A stretch of 64,000 bases of DNA, from assembly GCA_021234155.1 (NCBI GenBank), contig JAJEKV010000200.1, forward strand, positions 216,001-280,000, read 5' to 3'. The stretch is from Isoetes taiwanensis (Eukaryota > Streptophyta > Lycopodiopsida > Isoetales > Isoetaceae). Shown one piece after another: positions 41,984 through 54,289 of this stretch; position 1 is the stretch's first letter, and every line of letters begins with the position of its first letter. The notes below the pieces were generated by a model. That model was not told the DNA's origin. It ran no database searches and saw only the letters and a list, made by a program, of their open reading frames with translations. Both the position numbers and the translations under genes were made by a program.

Positions 41984-42810
41984 CTAGCAGATTCCAAGAT
42001 AAGGAAGGGAATCTGGTTGAAGCAGATAGAACAAATCAGTGGGCTCATGATGCACAGCAGGATCAGGAAAAGAAATGAGATCATACAGGCTCTTCATTTC
42101 TGGCTCCATGGAAGAGCTGCTACAACTGGATTTGGATTCCCCTGTCATTAAAAAACTCCCTTGCTGCACATGAACAGGGCATTGAATTTTAGCCTGATTT
42201 TCCAAATTCGGCTCGCAAATGTCGATTCTGAATGGCACTGCTAGTCTGTAACTAGAAGCTTCGCCCAAAGCTAGCGCCTTTGAAGGCTTGCGGACAAGGT
42301 TCCAAAAATTTTTGATTTCGTTGTCTGTCCTTCCCGGTAGGTGCTGCGCAATCAAAGACCATCTGCAATTAATTACAAATACAAACACATGGGTCATTCA
42401 TACATTGTGTCACCACTGCATTCGATTAACGTCTAATAAAATTCTCAGTCTGTCACCTGTTACCGTAAATGGAGTGGAGCTCAAACACAAGCTTTTGCTC
42501 CTCGGCTGAAAATTCTCCTCGTTTGATGCCCGGCCTTAAGTAATTGAGCCATCTGAGTCTACAACTCTTGCCACAACGCTCTAATCCTGAAGCAAAACAG
42601 GAAACCCAAACATTGTATCAGTCTAAACATTTGTTAGTGTGTAAGAATTCATTTCTAAGAATAGAAGTTACCAGCCAAGACAGGAACCTGGCTCCATTTT
42701 ATGATTCCATGCTTGTGGACAAATTTCGCAAGCTTATGATCCTCGTCGGGAGACCAGAGGCCCTTCCTGAGCTGTTTAGATTTAGTGCTGCAGCAGGAGC
42801 AGGTTTTCAT
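41984..42810 (-). CDS. R2R3-MYB transcription factor (three exons, intact)
   Basis: Exons on the minus strand: 42810-42672 (139 bp), 42586-42457 (130 bp), 42362-41984 (379 bp), all with GT..AG borders, joined in frame to 215 codons plus stop. The protein starts [13 protein letters not shown]2 repeat: '[20 protein letters not shown]', W in IIKWSQV, '[20 protein letters not shown]'. R3: '[20 protein letters not shown]', '[20 protein letters not shown]' then W. The regular tryptophans are present, with Phe at the first R3 position as usual in plants. Intron positions match the common R2R3-MYB plan. The short C-terminus holds '[20 protein letters not shown]'. The DNA-binding part resembles the secondary-wall MYB46/83-like group, but that placement is loose. 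Likely nuclear DNA-binding regulator; target genes unknown. Expression is not shown. Confidence 0.88.
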
Positions 42811-42906
42811 TGGAGTGGAATGGTGTAAGTAAAATCAGATCTATAGAATAAAAAGAAAGAGGCTGTTAACCAGTCTTTCTCCAACATGTATTTAGACGAC
42901 AAAAAC

Positions 42907-43218
42907 CTATAAATGGCAATATCCCCCAACCTCCGGTCCGAGCGTATATATAGATAGATAGAATTTTAACGTCACTCCACTAGTATATAATGTGTGCATT
43001 GTTTGGCCCTTGATTTTGCCTCTATTATCACCTACAATTTTGGCCATACTTTTTCCATCTATGTTTTCGACACTTGAAAGTACTATTTCAGTTTTATCTA
43101 TTTTGGAGACCATGTTAAAGTCCCCCACAATAATTGATGTTGCACCCGTTGGCTTTCTCGTCATTAAATGTCTCCTCGCATGACGTAAAAGTTGCTTCTT
43201 CTTCTCAGTATCTATCAT
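42907..43218 (-). pseudogene. LINE endonuclease fragment with microsatellite tail
   Basis: 'GATSIIVGDFNMVSKIDKTE' is the GDFN metal-binding motif of an APE-type LINE endonuclease, of the L1 flavour (GDFNMV...DK). Within about 100 bp the minus strand ends 'GTGACGTTAAAATTCTATCT' with GATA-type repeats (about 42949-42965), the tail type of the non-L1 LINEs. An internal deletion or a joined pair of elements is likely. Confidence 0.65.
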
Positions 43219-43229
43219 TCATACCGTAA

Positions 43230-44040
43230 TGGACTTGACATCTTTATTATATGTAATTTATCGAATCTCTTTCCACTTTCATGCCTCTGCCATAAGGTTC
43301 CCAAATGATTATTTCGATTTTTGGTGGGGGAAAGAAAAAGAAAAATTGAAAAATGCCTTGGTTAACCATTGGCATGGTTGTTTGGGGTTTTTTTGGAACC
43401 ATTGGAAATGTTTTTTGTTTTAAACCATTGTTTTAAATTTAGGGTTCTAATTTGGGGTTCTAATTATGCAGCGACCATCGTCCATCAAAACCGTGGCTGC
43501 ATCGTCCATCAAAACCGTAGCCACAAAACCGTCGATCGACTTTTTAAACCGTAGCCAGGGGTTTAAACCAATTTCGGCCAAAAGCCAATTCGAAGCGACC
43601 AATTTCACAAAAAGATCGAGTTTAGCGATGGATCCGCAGTTTGGGTCGAGTTTCTTTTTGGTAGAAGTTAATTTTGGTTGAGATTTTTAAAGCTTGATCT
43701 GCTTTCGAACAATCCATTTTCGGCCCTTTCCTATTCACAAAACACCCATTTACATCACGGAAGATCGGAGTTTCTTTACGATTCTGATCCAGAGATCCTC
43801 CACTTGAACACATCTACCATGGCCCATGCAACTCCGACCACGACCATCACCTTGGGGTTTGTTACATTCTTTCATCTTGAAATCCAAATCGAAATCAAAC
43901 CTTTGTTATTTTCCAAGCACCATTTCTCACATTGAAATCCAAATCCAAATCAAACTTACGTTCCTTTCCAACGAAGCCTCTGAACCTGATGAATTTTCGT
44001 GAAGAAGCCCAAAAGTCTGCTTTGCATGTGCACGAGTTTG
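43230..44040. other. noncoding stretch
   Basis: A short tandem repeat, 'atcgtccatcaaaaccgt' twice, at 43487-43520. 'gaaatccaaatc' recurs at about 43880 and 43935. No gene recognised; it may be the 5' part of the element that follows. Confidence 0.5.
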
Positions 44041-45769
44041 CTTAGATGAGGAAGGCGGATTAGGAGAGCGACTCGTTTCACCTTGCTAGGGCGTTGGATG
44101 CAAGTTTTTCTTCTTTTTTGGTGCGGCCCCTTATTTCCATAAATCCGGCTTTGTTGAGGAAGAGGAAGAACACGATGCACCTTTAGCCCCCGAGAAACCT
44201 TTAATCATTGGGAGGAAGAGGGGCAGGCCAAAGAAGGAGATAACTCTTCATGATATCTGGCGAGGCGAGAAGAGCGTATGAGTTTGCTAGGTTACGTAAA
44301 GAAACGAGAAAGAAAACAACGCTAAGGAGAAGGAGGAGAAGCGACTTCGGGGCGAGAAGAAAAAGGCTTCTTGAGGAGAAGCGTCACGAAGGCCAAAGCC
44401 AACAAAGCAAAGGGGAAGAAGCCTAGTTCCACGGGCTTCTAGTGTCCTTGACTTAAAAGCGTCACCGTAAGCATTGCGGCGAGGGACATCACGGGAGGAA
44501 ATATACTTGAAGGTGTGCGGGTTTCTTGACACCGATTGCATAGCGAGGAATGGTTTCACGGGGAGGCGGGGATCGGAGTTGGACCATTTGCATCTGCGGT
44601 GTGTTTTCGGGATGGAGATGACAACCCCTAATTGATCAACTCCGTCTCAAGCATGCTCGGATTGGGTTGAGCATAAACCCCTGGCGGAGTAATCATGTGC
44701 AAGGCCCTAAAGGACCTGCGCTTGCATTGTTTTGACGGCATGCTTGGATATTGCCTTAAGGATATGGGCAAAATGCATTTTAAGTACTATGCCAAAGGGG
44801 TTAGTCGCGGAGGAAATGGAGAAAGGCAAGAATAAGTATGCCTTATATGGGCGCGGTGAAATCAAGGATTGTGTCACGCTAGACAATCGAAACTTGATCT
44901 GGCGCAAGCATTTCATATTGTACCATGGAAGAAAGCAAAGAACCCTAGTTTGTGCTACACCATAGCACGGATGTTAAGAACCAGAAAAGTTTATTCTATC
45001 TAGTGCTTGGGTGCTCCCATCCAATCCCGCACACATTAGCCAAGGCGAGTTGAGCGGCATGGCGCTTGACCCTCCACACCCACTCGGGCCTCCATCAAAG
45101 ATGTGCGCTGCTGCGTTATCTATGGTCTACCTAGTGGCGTTGTTCCCATCTGCAGAGTGGGGAAAAGAAGGCGAAGGGTTTGGGATGATGAGAACGATGC
45201 CGAGAAAATTAGATGAGCTTGATGGCTCATGCACTCCCCTCTCTAGTCCACGAAAGCGGTGATTCTCTTGATGATGGTTATGACCACGAGAGATTCCGGG
45301 AACCTTGCGTGGAGGACAGAGTATGAACAAAGAGACCCGACCTTCTTTCCACACGAGGATCCCGATTTCCTCCCTTCAAGATTACATCCCCTTAAATTTT
45401 AAAGATCATTCTTTATCTATTTCTTAGGCATAGTACGTTTTTTTTGAATATGTAGTATTTTCTCTATTTTATTATTTTATCATATTATTGACGAATTACT
45501 TGTTCATGTGTGTAGGTGCAAACAAGGACATTGATGAACTTAGTGAATCACTCTTTACCCCCTTCATAGATGTTGATTACGATGGCTCGATTGATGAGCA
45601 AAAGGAAATTGATAATACATTAGAGAATGTTCTAGACGTTGAGAATGGCCCATTTTTTGATGCATTGGAGATGGCGAAGCATGCAGGAAGGAACATCTTA
45701 GAGCTGCAAGTTTCATTAAAAAATGTTTATGATATTCTTGAGGAATGCTTCAACTGCTATGGACGATGA
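44040..45769 (+). pseudogene. Replitron-like HUH endonuclease protein, decayed
   Basis: Blocks in shifted frames. 44150-44280: 'EPLIIGRKRGRPKKE'-like text with an AT-hook core (RKRGRPKKE). 44270-44420: very basic (KTTLRRRRRSD). 44523-44632: 'FLDTDCIARNGFTGRRGSEL' then DHLHLRCVF, where HLH could be the HUH metal site. 44702-44950: 'LHCFDGMLGYCLKDMGKMHF', 'EEMEKGKNKYALYGRGEIKD', 'LIWRKHFILYH'. 45488-45769: acidic last exon after a possible intron. The GYCLKD...HF and 'EEMExG' pattern matches proteins I recall as Replitron HUH endonucleases of algae and seed-free plants, which move DNA through a single-strand nick. Many stops; dead copy. Family call by memory only. Confidence 0.45.
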
Positions 45770-45789
45770 GCAGCGTGAAAGTCTCCACA

Positions 45790-47450
45790 CGTGAAGCGGC
45801 GTGTGTTCGGTGAGATGAGCAGGTGTTCGTGCTCTTTTAGTGCGAAACCTTAAAGGATTGACTATGCTCACTCGAGAGCACCCACAGACCATGGGTGCAT
45901 AGAGTTGTGTCTAGAACATTGTGCTCTTGGTGTTTTGCTATTCAGAGAGTGGCCAACTAAATAAAAGATGTTTTGTATGCTTCCATATGATGACTTTGTA
46001 TGTCTCAAATAATTTAAAGCACATACATTTGTGCATGAGCAAATTGCATTTTAAGTTGTCTCTTATGCTTTATGTTTTATGATTTTCTTATATGAAATTA
46101 TTTAATTAAAAAAAAAAAGAAAAACACACAAAAAAACACACCAAAAAAAAATAAACACACCAAAAAAATTTTTATACACACCAAAAAAATTTTTACATTA
46201 AATTTTATCTTTTTTTTTTTTTTTTTTTCAAAAGTTTGTCACCAAAAAAAATTTTTACATTAAATTTTTATCTTTTTTTTTTTTTTTTTTAAAAGTTTGT
46301 TTGGGTGTGTTATGGCAGTTCTTGTGTTTTCTGTTAGGAAAAAAATCAAAAAGCACGATGTGTAGCATATGAGCTCTATTTTGAAAATCTTCCTCTAGAT
46401 TTTTAATCCAGTCAATGCATACAGGGGCTAATTCGATTCCAGGCAAACCTTGTAATGACCTGATCTAGACCCCTCACCTACTTGGATAGAAACCTAGTGT
46501 CAACTGAGTTCCTATATTGTCTTCTTACCACAGGCATAAATCTGAAGTTTGTCTCAGAAATTTCTCAAAAGTTTGAATCAACCAGTGATTTGGATTCTAG
46601 GTTTTGTAATATTTTATATTTTCTCTAAGATGCCAGCTTTAAGATGCTACCAACCATGATCAAGTTGATTAAAGAGTTGAATCTCATAATCCGCCAACTA
46701 TGTAAAGATCCAACTTGTAGTGAAACTCCAGTGATCTGGTTTCCCAAGTTTGTAGTATTTTATGCTTGGCTAGTGATACCAATGTCCAGCTCTGCGCTTC
46801 GGTGCATGGTTCAGTGGTAGGATATTAATCCTGCCACAATTGAGGTCACGGATTCCAATACGGATTCAAGATTGGCCAACTTACTTGACGTTGCACAAGT
46901 AATAATTAATCATCATTCATTTAAATTGGGATTATGTCTATTTTAACGCCGTATAGACTTAATATCGAACTTTTTAGGCCTAACATATTTTTGGTGTGTA
47001 AAACCAGCATAGGACAAGCCATCTGCCTGAAACAACAACTTCTTCTTCAAAAAAGACAATTTTTGTTTTTAGAACACAATTTGAATATATGTTAGAGTCA
47101 TTAAAATATTTTCCACTTTGGATATAGGAAGCCCTGGATGCTATTCATTGGTATCTGGCCACCATATCAATCTTGGCTTTCCTCAACTTTATTCACGGTA
47201 TCTTTGGAATCCATAACATCTTGATGTATTATCTTTTGCAAAAGGTTGAATCTATTGAAATGGAAACCTTCATATTTGTGTAATTTAATGGTTGCTACGT
47301 GGCACTCTATATTAGTTTTTGCAAAATCCTACGTGACACTCTATCTTGAGTTTGTTTGTTAGATTCAAGAGTCCCATAGGCAGGTTATCGATAGGTTGTC
47401 GAGAACTCCACCTAGACCTCTAACAATTATTATCTATTACCATGAAGGGA
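45790..47450. other. noncoding stretch with A/T tandem repeats
   Basis: 46110-46290 has 'caccaaaaaaatttttacat', T-run, 'caaaagtttgt', repeated about twice with a 60-65 bp period. 46925-46945 has 'ctattttaacgccgtataga', which could be a minus-strand LINE-type end. The rest is plain. Confidence 0.5.
46801..46870 (+). tRNA. tRNA-Gly(GCC)-like relic
   Basis: 'GGTTCAGTGGTAGGATATTA' fits a D-arm and A box of plant tRNA-Gly; 'CCTGCCAC' fits the anticodon loop with GCC; 'GGTCACGGATTCC' is a degraded T-arm. The acceptor stem is not closed. Dead tRNA copy or SINE head. Confidence 0.45.
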
Positions 47451-47452
47451 TT

Positions 47453-47745
47453 AGTGCTCAAAGTAAAGCTTTTGTTCATGAGGTGTGAATTCTTCCCTCT
47501 TGATTCCAGGCCTTGGACAGTTCAGCCTCCCGAGTCTATAATGCTTTCCACAATGCTCTAATCCTAAAGGAAGCAACCAATGTGATATATTCAGTCCATA
47601 GTACATATCAGTTTTTGTTTAATCTAACATTTGTATTGTAAAGAATGGGTTTATTATATTACCTGTCAAAATGGACATCTAGCTCCATGTTATGATTCCA
47701 TGCTTGGTCACAATTTTTCTAAGCTTATCATCCTCATCGAGAAAC
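47453..47745 (-). pseudogene. R2R3-MYB pseudogene (exons 1 and 2)
   Basis: The exon 1 remnant (about 47745-47671) reads 'FLDEDDKLRKIVTKHGIITW' and then a stop. The exon 2 remnant (about 47578-47455) reads 'GLEHCGKHYRLGRLNCPRPG' then IKREEFTPHEQKLYF. Both match the MYB genes at 42 and 62 kb with many changes, including loss of tryptophans. The acceptor AG before GATTAGAG has been lost. No exon 3 was found downstream. Confidence 0.8.
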
Positions 47746-47819
47746 CAACGATGTTTTTTAAGCCTTTCAAAGTTTGCCATGGACTTAGCAAAAATGGTAA
47801 AAAGGGCAAATTCTGACCC

Positions 47820-48461
47820 TTAAAAAGGAAGCAGGCTAGGATATCTTTTTTCTCCATATGCATTCAAAGGACAAATAATAAATACATATATCATACATAT
47901 ATCCCGTGGGCACTGAAGGACCATTAGGAAGGAGAATTTAAGAGTTTTTTACCATTATCAAATCCATTGGTGCACAATTTTTCCAACTTGTTGATTTAGT
48001 TTGTTGCAATTTGGAGACTAAGAAGAAGTCCTCCATGCCTTACCAAAAGATAGATGTAGACCAAGCTCCCAATGGGATTGATGTCATGGCGTGTCATCCT
48101 TTTCGCATTCACAAATGCCCACATTGTCTTCGTGTAGGATGTAGAACCCTTCACCTACCCAATAAATAAAATAGACGTTTTTACAATTATTGTCCTTGCA
48201 ACAAAGGATTTCATAACCAACCTCTTTAGGTAGTTTGACTAGCAAATTCCTTCTGTTGTTACAAAATACCAAAGTCAAATTACAAAACGTTTTAGCTTGT
48301 TCGATTTATCTACTTTTTTCTTGGAAAGGATGTAGATATCTAGATGTTGGGTATGAAAGGGCTAAAGGATTTATTAGAACATTAAACTTTCATATAGGGA
48401 GAGGGTCCGGAAGGTTAACTTTTTGCTACTTGTGTCTAGCAAGAAAAGGATATCGTACTAA

Positions 48462-48492
<31 letters not shown>

Positions 48493-50655
48493 GGGGTTCA
48501 GATGTGCAAGAAAGGACTTCCCAACATTTGATCTTTAAAGATGTGAGTGAGCGTTGAATTTCTCTGGGTTGGGCGTTATATTTGAGTGGCATGCACCCAC
48601 TTGAAGAGCGCTTTAATATCTATAAAAATGTTGAGACAAGTCAACATGTTCTTTACACACGTTACTTCAAAACTAGCTACTTCATGCTCTTGAGACAAAT
48701 TAAATTGTAAATGTTTTGTTAACCTTTTACAATCACAACAAAATAAAATCGAAGTAACAAAATAGATACATTTCTTCAAGTTGTGGAATATTGAAGCGAA
48801 TGACACACAAAAACATTTTGAAACGTATATGATCGTTTCATATGAATCGTTGCTTTATGGAATATTTCATGCAATAATCCTTATTGAGCAACCACAACCA
48901 TCTCTCCAAAATCAAAATGGGGTCAAACTCCAATTTCCACCTCATAAACTCCAATTTCCACGCCACCCTATGATTATTGAACCATAGTGTGGAAGTTAAC
49001 AATGTCAACTCCGGTTATATAAGGATTTGGATGTTGCCGGTGACCCCACTAATGGCACTAATCCTGGCCCGAAATAACATATATGTGCATCGCGACAAAA
49101 AAGAATCTTGGGGATTTGAACCCCACCGACTAGATTTGGCACCATTCTTCAATATATGCAGTTGTAACAAAATAATGATGATGATGATAATAACAATAAT
49201 AATCTATTGTACTATTCATATTTGATCAGAAGCCACCTTTATTCGTGAAAGACCTAAGATAGGGTGGAGTTGAACCTAAACTACTCCTTCAATGCAAATG
49301 CCTAAACCCTAAAGCACCATACCTGGATAAACCTGAAAGGCCTATCATTGGCAAACCTATTTCAAGCACTCACACTTCATATGCCCTCACTTGGAGGTAC
49401 TTCATTTTGGACACAAATGAGCGACCAAGAGCCAATATGCTACGATGGATCTAATATTACAACGCCAGGTTACATCATGCCTAAGGTGATGGCATGATGT
49501 ATCATACCATTACTATCATCCCTAAGGTGATGGCACTTTAGGCTCCAATTGAAAGTCCATGGAAGCACCGGCCTACCTTTGCAATGAATTTATTTCCTAT
49601 TCTTTCAACAAATGTAATTTCTCCCTGTGCTTGAAGAATTGTTTTGAATTGAATTAAATTTAGTTAGATTGAATCGAATCTCAAGAGTTGAATTGAATTT
49701 TATCGTCCACTGAAACCAAAATGGAAATAGAGAACACAACAGACCTATAACTGTCTAAGATTAAAAGGCCCCTCACTCTAAAGGGTTTTTGGGGGGGAAA
49801 AAGATAAGTAGTAATCTCAGCGATAAACTCCATATTTCTACATGTTAAATCTTTGAAGGATGCAACTAATCTCGCATGTCGGTTACCTTACGGATATATA
49901 ATGCTATACTGAAGCCACACGGAAAGCGACACATGAAGCAATTGGTTTAAGTGTCTTGGGCGGCATATTATGCCTGATAATATGCTTCGTGCACAGGTGT
50001 GTGTGGCACTCATCTTCAATATCCCATTATTTACAAAGGAATTTGAGTTTCATGGCATCCCCATGAACTATTTTCCACTTCATGTTTGACGGAATTATCA
50101 AAGCTTCACACTAAATTCAATGTTCACCAATCAAACAAAGCAACTTAGCTAGGCACAATTTAGAAACATACAAGCAAACAAAGATCTATGCATCTATAAT
50201 TATTTGTTTGCCTTATTCATTCAACCAGCATATCTTAACTTTTCAAGTAATGTAGCAATGGTCATTGACCAAATACCGTTTGACTCAACTCCACGGACAT
50301 AATCGGACACGGCTAAAGGACAAGCGGCAAAGAAAGCACACAGCTAGCATGCGTATGGATTTTAACAATCGTAGCCTCTGGAGAAGTATGTGATCGAGAA
50401 TTCTGATTGTCTATGTTTCTTAAGATACATGTACCTTTCTTGGGGATCTGGAACAAGGCTCAATGAAAATAAGGACTAAAATGTAGATAATTAAGATGAA
50501 GAGAATGCAAATGATAGTATGGCTTCGAAATCTGAAAGCTTGGCATAAAGAGTAATGAAGTAACAACCATGGTTCAAACTGTACGACACTAAGTGATGCG
50601 ATTGATATTTCTAGAAGACTGAAGACAACTGAGAGTAAAGAAGAAACATCAAAAG
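47820..50655. other. noncoding stretch
   Basis: A 29-base T-run at 48464-48492. A tRNA-like T-arm on the minus strand near 49105-49130 (GTGGGGTTCAAATCCCCA), perhaps a SINE relic. Minus-strand AATTC-type repeats ending at 49700 with 'TTTCAGTGGACGATAAAATT', another LINE-type 3' end. 'ctaaggtgatggca' occurs twice (49480, 49520). No gene seen. Confidence 0.5.
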
Positions 50656-50660
50656 ACACC

Positions 50661-51235
50661 ATGGGGGAAGATGAAACAGAAAGGTATTTTTCTGCATGCT
50701 TGTCATGTGTTATTCATGATTTAATTTCTTTACACGCATATATGAAAATTGCACTAGGTGTGGCTTCGTTTCACGCAATGTATTCGCGCAGGGTGCGCTT
50801 TCAAAATTTGTTTCTTGTATCTTATAAGTGTTTGCTTGCTTTATACAAACATAATCTGGTTTCCCCGAAAATTTTGTCTTCGATTTGAATGTGGTGCTCT
50901 ACAAAATGTTGCCTAAATCCTTCACTTTATTTCGTTGTGCAATTTGATCATCTATGGAATATACAAATATTACAGGAAGTTTTGAAAGTAGTACCCGAAC
51001 TAGATAGAGATTGGGCATCTGTATGGAATCAAAGAAAATGTGCTTCATTTAAAAATCCAAAGGAAATATTTGTGAAATGCTTGCGCAACATGATGGATGA
51101 CTTGGGTGTTGAGGAGAAGGAAGGCATCATCACGGTTGATGATGACACTTTGAAGTGTTGCTTCAAGCAGTCACAGTCACTAAATCCACCATCCTATCAT
51201 CCTGATATGTTGAGCACAGATGATTTTCTACTTCG
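50661..51235 (+). CDS. hypothetical gene fragment, two possible exons
   Basis: I do not recognise the family. 50661 starts MGEDETER and then GTATTT could be a donor. A second block begins after 'atattacag' at about 50977 and reads 'EVLKVVPELDRDWASVWNQR', 'NPKEIFVKCLRNMMDDLGVE', 'EGIITVDDDTLKCCFKQSQS', an ordinary-looking soluble protein sequence, until a long T-run at 51238. Simple joining of the two gives a stop, so an exon is missing or the first call is wrong. The T-run suggests that the gene was cut by an insertion. Confidence 0.3.
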
Positions 51236-51324
51236 CTTTTTTTTTCTTTTTTTTTTTTTTGGAGGGGGAGGGGGAGAGAGGGAAGAGAAACTTATGTTAA
51301 AAAACAAAATAAAAATTATATAGA

Positions 51325-51853
51325 GATGCTAAAGAGGGCAAAGAAAATCACCGTCTTTTTTAGAACATATATATTTATTCCAAGCAAACCTTGACAATTG
51401 TTCCTATTTCATTGCCACCCCAAACAAAATTACGAATCGTTGCAACAATCTTTCTAAATTTAGAAGCTGAAGCTAGCAAATGCAAAAGAAACATATACAT
51501 CTGCATTGTTCAGGACAGATTTAGAAACCTGAACTCATCCCACCAGTGATAGTTTTACACCTCTCTACTACAACAAATGTTTCTGCAAGCCTAAAATAAC
51601 TTAATCACATGAGAAATGCCAATCCCAAAGGGACCTCTAGAAGTCAGGTCACTATATTAGAAGGAACCACAGTTCAAGGGTATTGGTGCACACAAACAAG
51701 GACTCGTGCATTTAAAGTGCTAAAAAACAGTCAATTAAGCAAGCAATCAGAAGCCAAAGAGAAGATGTCTAAGAACTGCTTGGTCTTAGACAAGTTGACT
51801 TCAATAGCCTCCACGGAAGAAAAAAGTGTAATAGATGCCTTGGCTGGTAAAAA
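51325..51853. other. noncoding stretch
   Basis: Begins after a purine-rich run at 51261-51290. No domain recognised. Confidence 0.5.
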
Positions 51854-53790
51854 TTATCGCAAGCCATTAACCATACTCAAACTTTGGAGTAGGGAGTCAT
51901 CCACCGTGTGTTGAAAGAGCTGTGATATGCCCTCCACAACAATGGTGAGGAGAAAGGGTGCAAGAGGATACCCTTGTCTATTACCACTCTCCATGAGGAA
52001 AGTTTTCGAAGGTCCACCCTGGAATAAAACAATGGCCTTAGCAGACTTCAATGATTTTGACATTGTTGCGCAGAAAGTAGGCCAAACTCCAATTTGTGTA
52101 TAATTTGCAATAGAAAGGACCAAGAGACATTGTCATAAGCTTTGGTGAAATCAAGTTTAACATACGCAAGTTGTTGCCCAGTCCACCGTGCCCAATACAT
52201 TCCTTCATAAGCAGTTGCTATATTGTCAAGTATGTGGCATCTAGGCAAGAAGCCAGGTTGTTTCCGACTAAAAGAATCTCTGAGTATAAGCTTCAACCTT
52301 GCTGCATACATCTTAATGATTTTGTGAACCACCAGTAGCAGCGTAATGGGCTTTCAGTGAGAAATCGTCCTGGGCTCTTTGACTTTAGGACTCAAAGTGT
52401 TCAAGATATTGTCCAACTAATGAGACTGCAGAAGATCTTGATATGCCTGCTATAACAAGTCAAACGTCCACTGCCAAGAAACCGTAAAGAACTCTACCAT
52501 CCGGCCTGGACACTTATCATTGGCCAACATCCTCGAGCTCAAGCATGGTGAGTGGAGCTTCTAAACACTGCTGCTCATCGAGAGAAGTTATAGGAGAGAC
52601 TTTAGAGAGTATAATGTTAGGAAATAGTTTTCTCCTCCAAGAAGAAACAAAAGTGCGCTGAAAAGAACTGTTTTAACTGTCGTAGAGAGGAGATGACATC
52701 TCGTCACACTAGAGGGAGGATAGAATAGAGCTCTGACGCTATATACGAGCAGATTTGAAGAAAACATTTGAGCACTTATCCCCATCTTTGAGCCACGAAA
52801 GACTACTTTTAGTTTGTCCACTCTCAGCTCCCAACTCTCACATCTGCTTAGCTAATTTATTTCTCGTGCATGATCATCGTTTTGAATACTGAGCTGCACC
52901 AATTCATCATATTTCTTCATCAATGTGGCTCTTTCATGTCGCACCTGCTCACGACCCTGGTGCTTGGCAAACGATCTAACATTGGCTAAAGCAGGCACGA
53001 GGGTTCTCATGAGGCTCGCCAAGGATGAGTTATTCTCCCAAATATACTTGTAACCCTCACAGAAGTCCTCATGTGCCAACTACTGAGTATTAAGTCTGAA
53101 ATGGTCTTGCCTTGAGCAGTGTATTCTATAATCTGAGGATGATAACCGGGCACTATTTATAGCACATAATACTTGCAATAAAGCCCAACAAGCCTGTATT
53201 GCGTGTGTGTGTGTGTGGCATAACACCTGTCATGCCTAGATGCAACACATGTGATTGAGAGCCACGGAACTTCAAGGAAGTCGTACTCAATAAGGATATT
53301 CTCCTATTATTAGTTCTCCAACTCTGACGATAATGTTGCCATCATGAAGCATCGTGCTGCGTCCTTAACCATGTTAAGTCCTTGAGAAGCTATCATGCCA
53401 CATTGTCCCTCCACTTTTTTTGTTTTGTGCCTCAAAGAAGACCACATAGATGCCCTCAGGCTAGAGACATTGGAGGCATAAATGTTGATAATACCCCATT
53501 CGCCCCTCTTGCTTCCATTTAATGATTACCCATACGCCACATTTGTCCTTTCTTTTAAAAACTACCCTAGTGTCCAAAGACCAAGAAATGGCGATCTCCA
53601 AAAGAAACATTTGCTAACCCTACATGTTGTCGTCCCATAAAGATTTAACAATCCACCAACATAACCTACGTGACATTTGTGCTCTTGTAAGCAGAGAATC
53701 TGCGAGCAAGTCTTCTTACCACCTATGCAGCCCCTAGATCTTTTTTTATGGGAAAGGCTTTCAAGAGAGGTCATGACTCGGGTGCAACGA
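51854..53790 (-). pseudogene. L1-type LINE, endonuclease and RT, decayed
   Basis: In coding order: endonuclease remnant (53770-53200) with 'SQILCLQEHKCH', 'GIINIYASNVSSLR' and a broken GDFN motif. Central linker (53079-52590) with 'YDELVQLSIQNDDHA' and 'VVFRGSKMG'. RT (52332-51854) with 'YAARLKLILRDSFSRKQPGF', 'LAYVKLDFTKAYDNVSWSFL' (catalytic Asp), 'NRQGYPLAPFLLTIVVEGIS'. LDFxKAYDxVxWxFL and the RQGYPLxPxL variant of RQGCPLSP are typical of plant L1, unlike the 'FVDFAKAFDTVP' LINEs of this window. The region beyond RT motif 4 is missing, so the 3' end is truncated or lies elsewhere. Many frameshifts. Confidence 0.8.
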
Positions 53791-54289
53791 GAAATTCATC
53801 GAAGATTAAAAAAAAGACTCACCGGTCAATATGCCACTAGTGAATAAGCCACAAGATTAGAAAGATAAAGATGATGTTAAATAGGCCTTTCACTTTGTGG
53901 AGGAGCCACATCCTTTTGAATCCATTGACTAAAGTGTTGTTGTGACGAACCCTTCACAGGATCATTTGTTTTCCATGCAGTTTGAGGACGTAGAGAAGCG
54001 ATAGTCCAGTTTGCCATGGGTACCTCTACTGTAGTTGAAGGCTCATGAACCTCACTGTAGATGGCCTAGAGGAGGCTCTCAACCTCTGACCATTTTCTTC
54101 ATGCCCAGCTCCTTTAAGAGTACCCACTTTTTCACAAATCAAGGCTGAGTGCCTTTTATAATTTACTGTTGAGGGTATCTCGAAAGACTTCTGGGATGTG
54201 TCAATCTTCCCAGCGTATACAAATGCCACCACCGTCAGGGAGTCCCTCACAGCACAGGGAATTTGAGCGCCCATATAGGGCCTCTCAAC

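Larger units (their letters stand above)
39906..42185. repeat. segmental duplication, copy 2 (carries the MYB gene)
   Basis: Pair of 34556-38470. It contains a 660-bp insertion (40275-40935) absent from copy 1, and a small tandem duplication of about 23 bp, 'tggcatctttatattcatta', near 41676-41730. The MYB last exon lies at its right end and the gene continues beyond. Confidence 0.85.

Noticed and set aside
48464..48492. 29-base T-run as the tail of a minus-strand L1
   Set aside because: No L1 coding sequence precedes it on the minus strand within reach.
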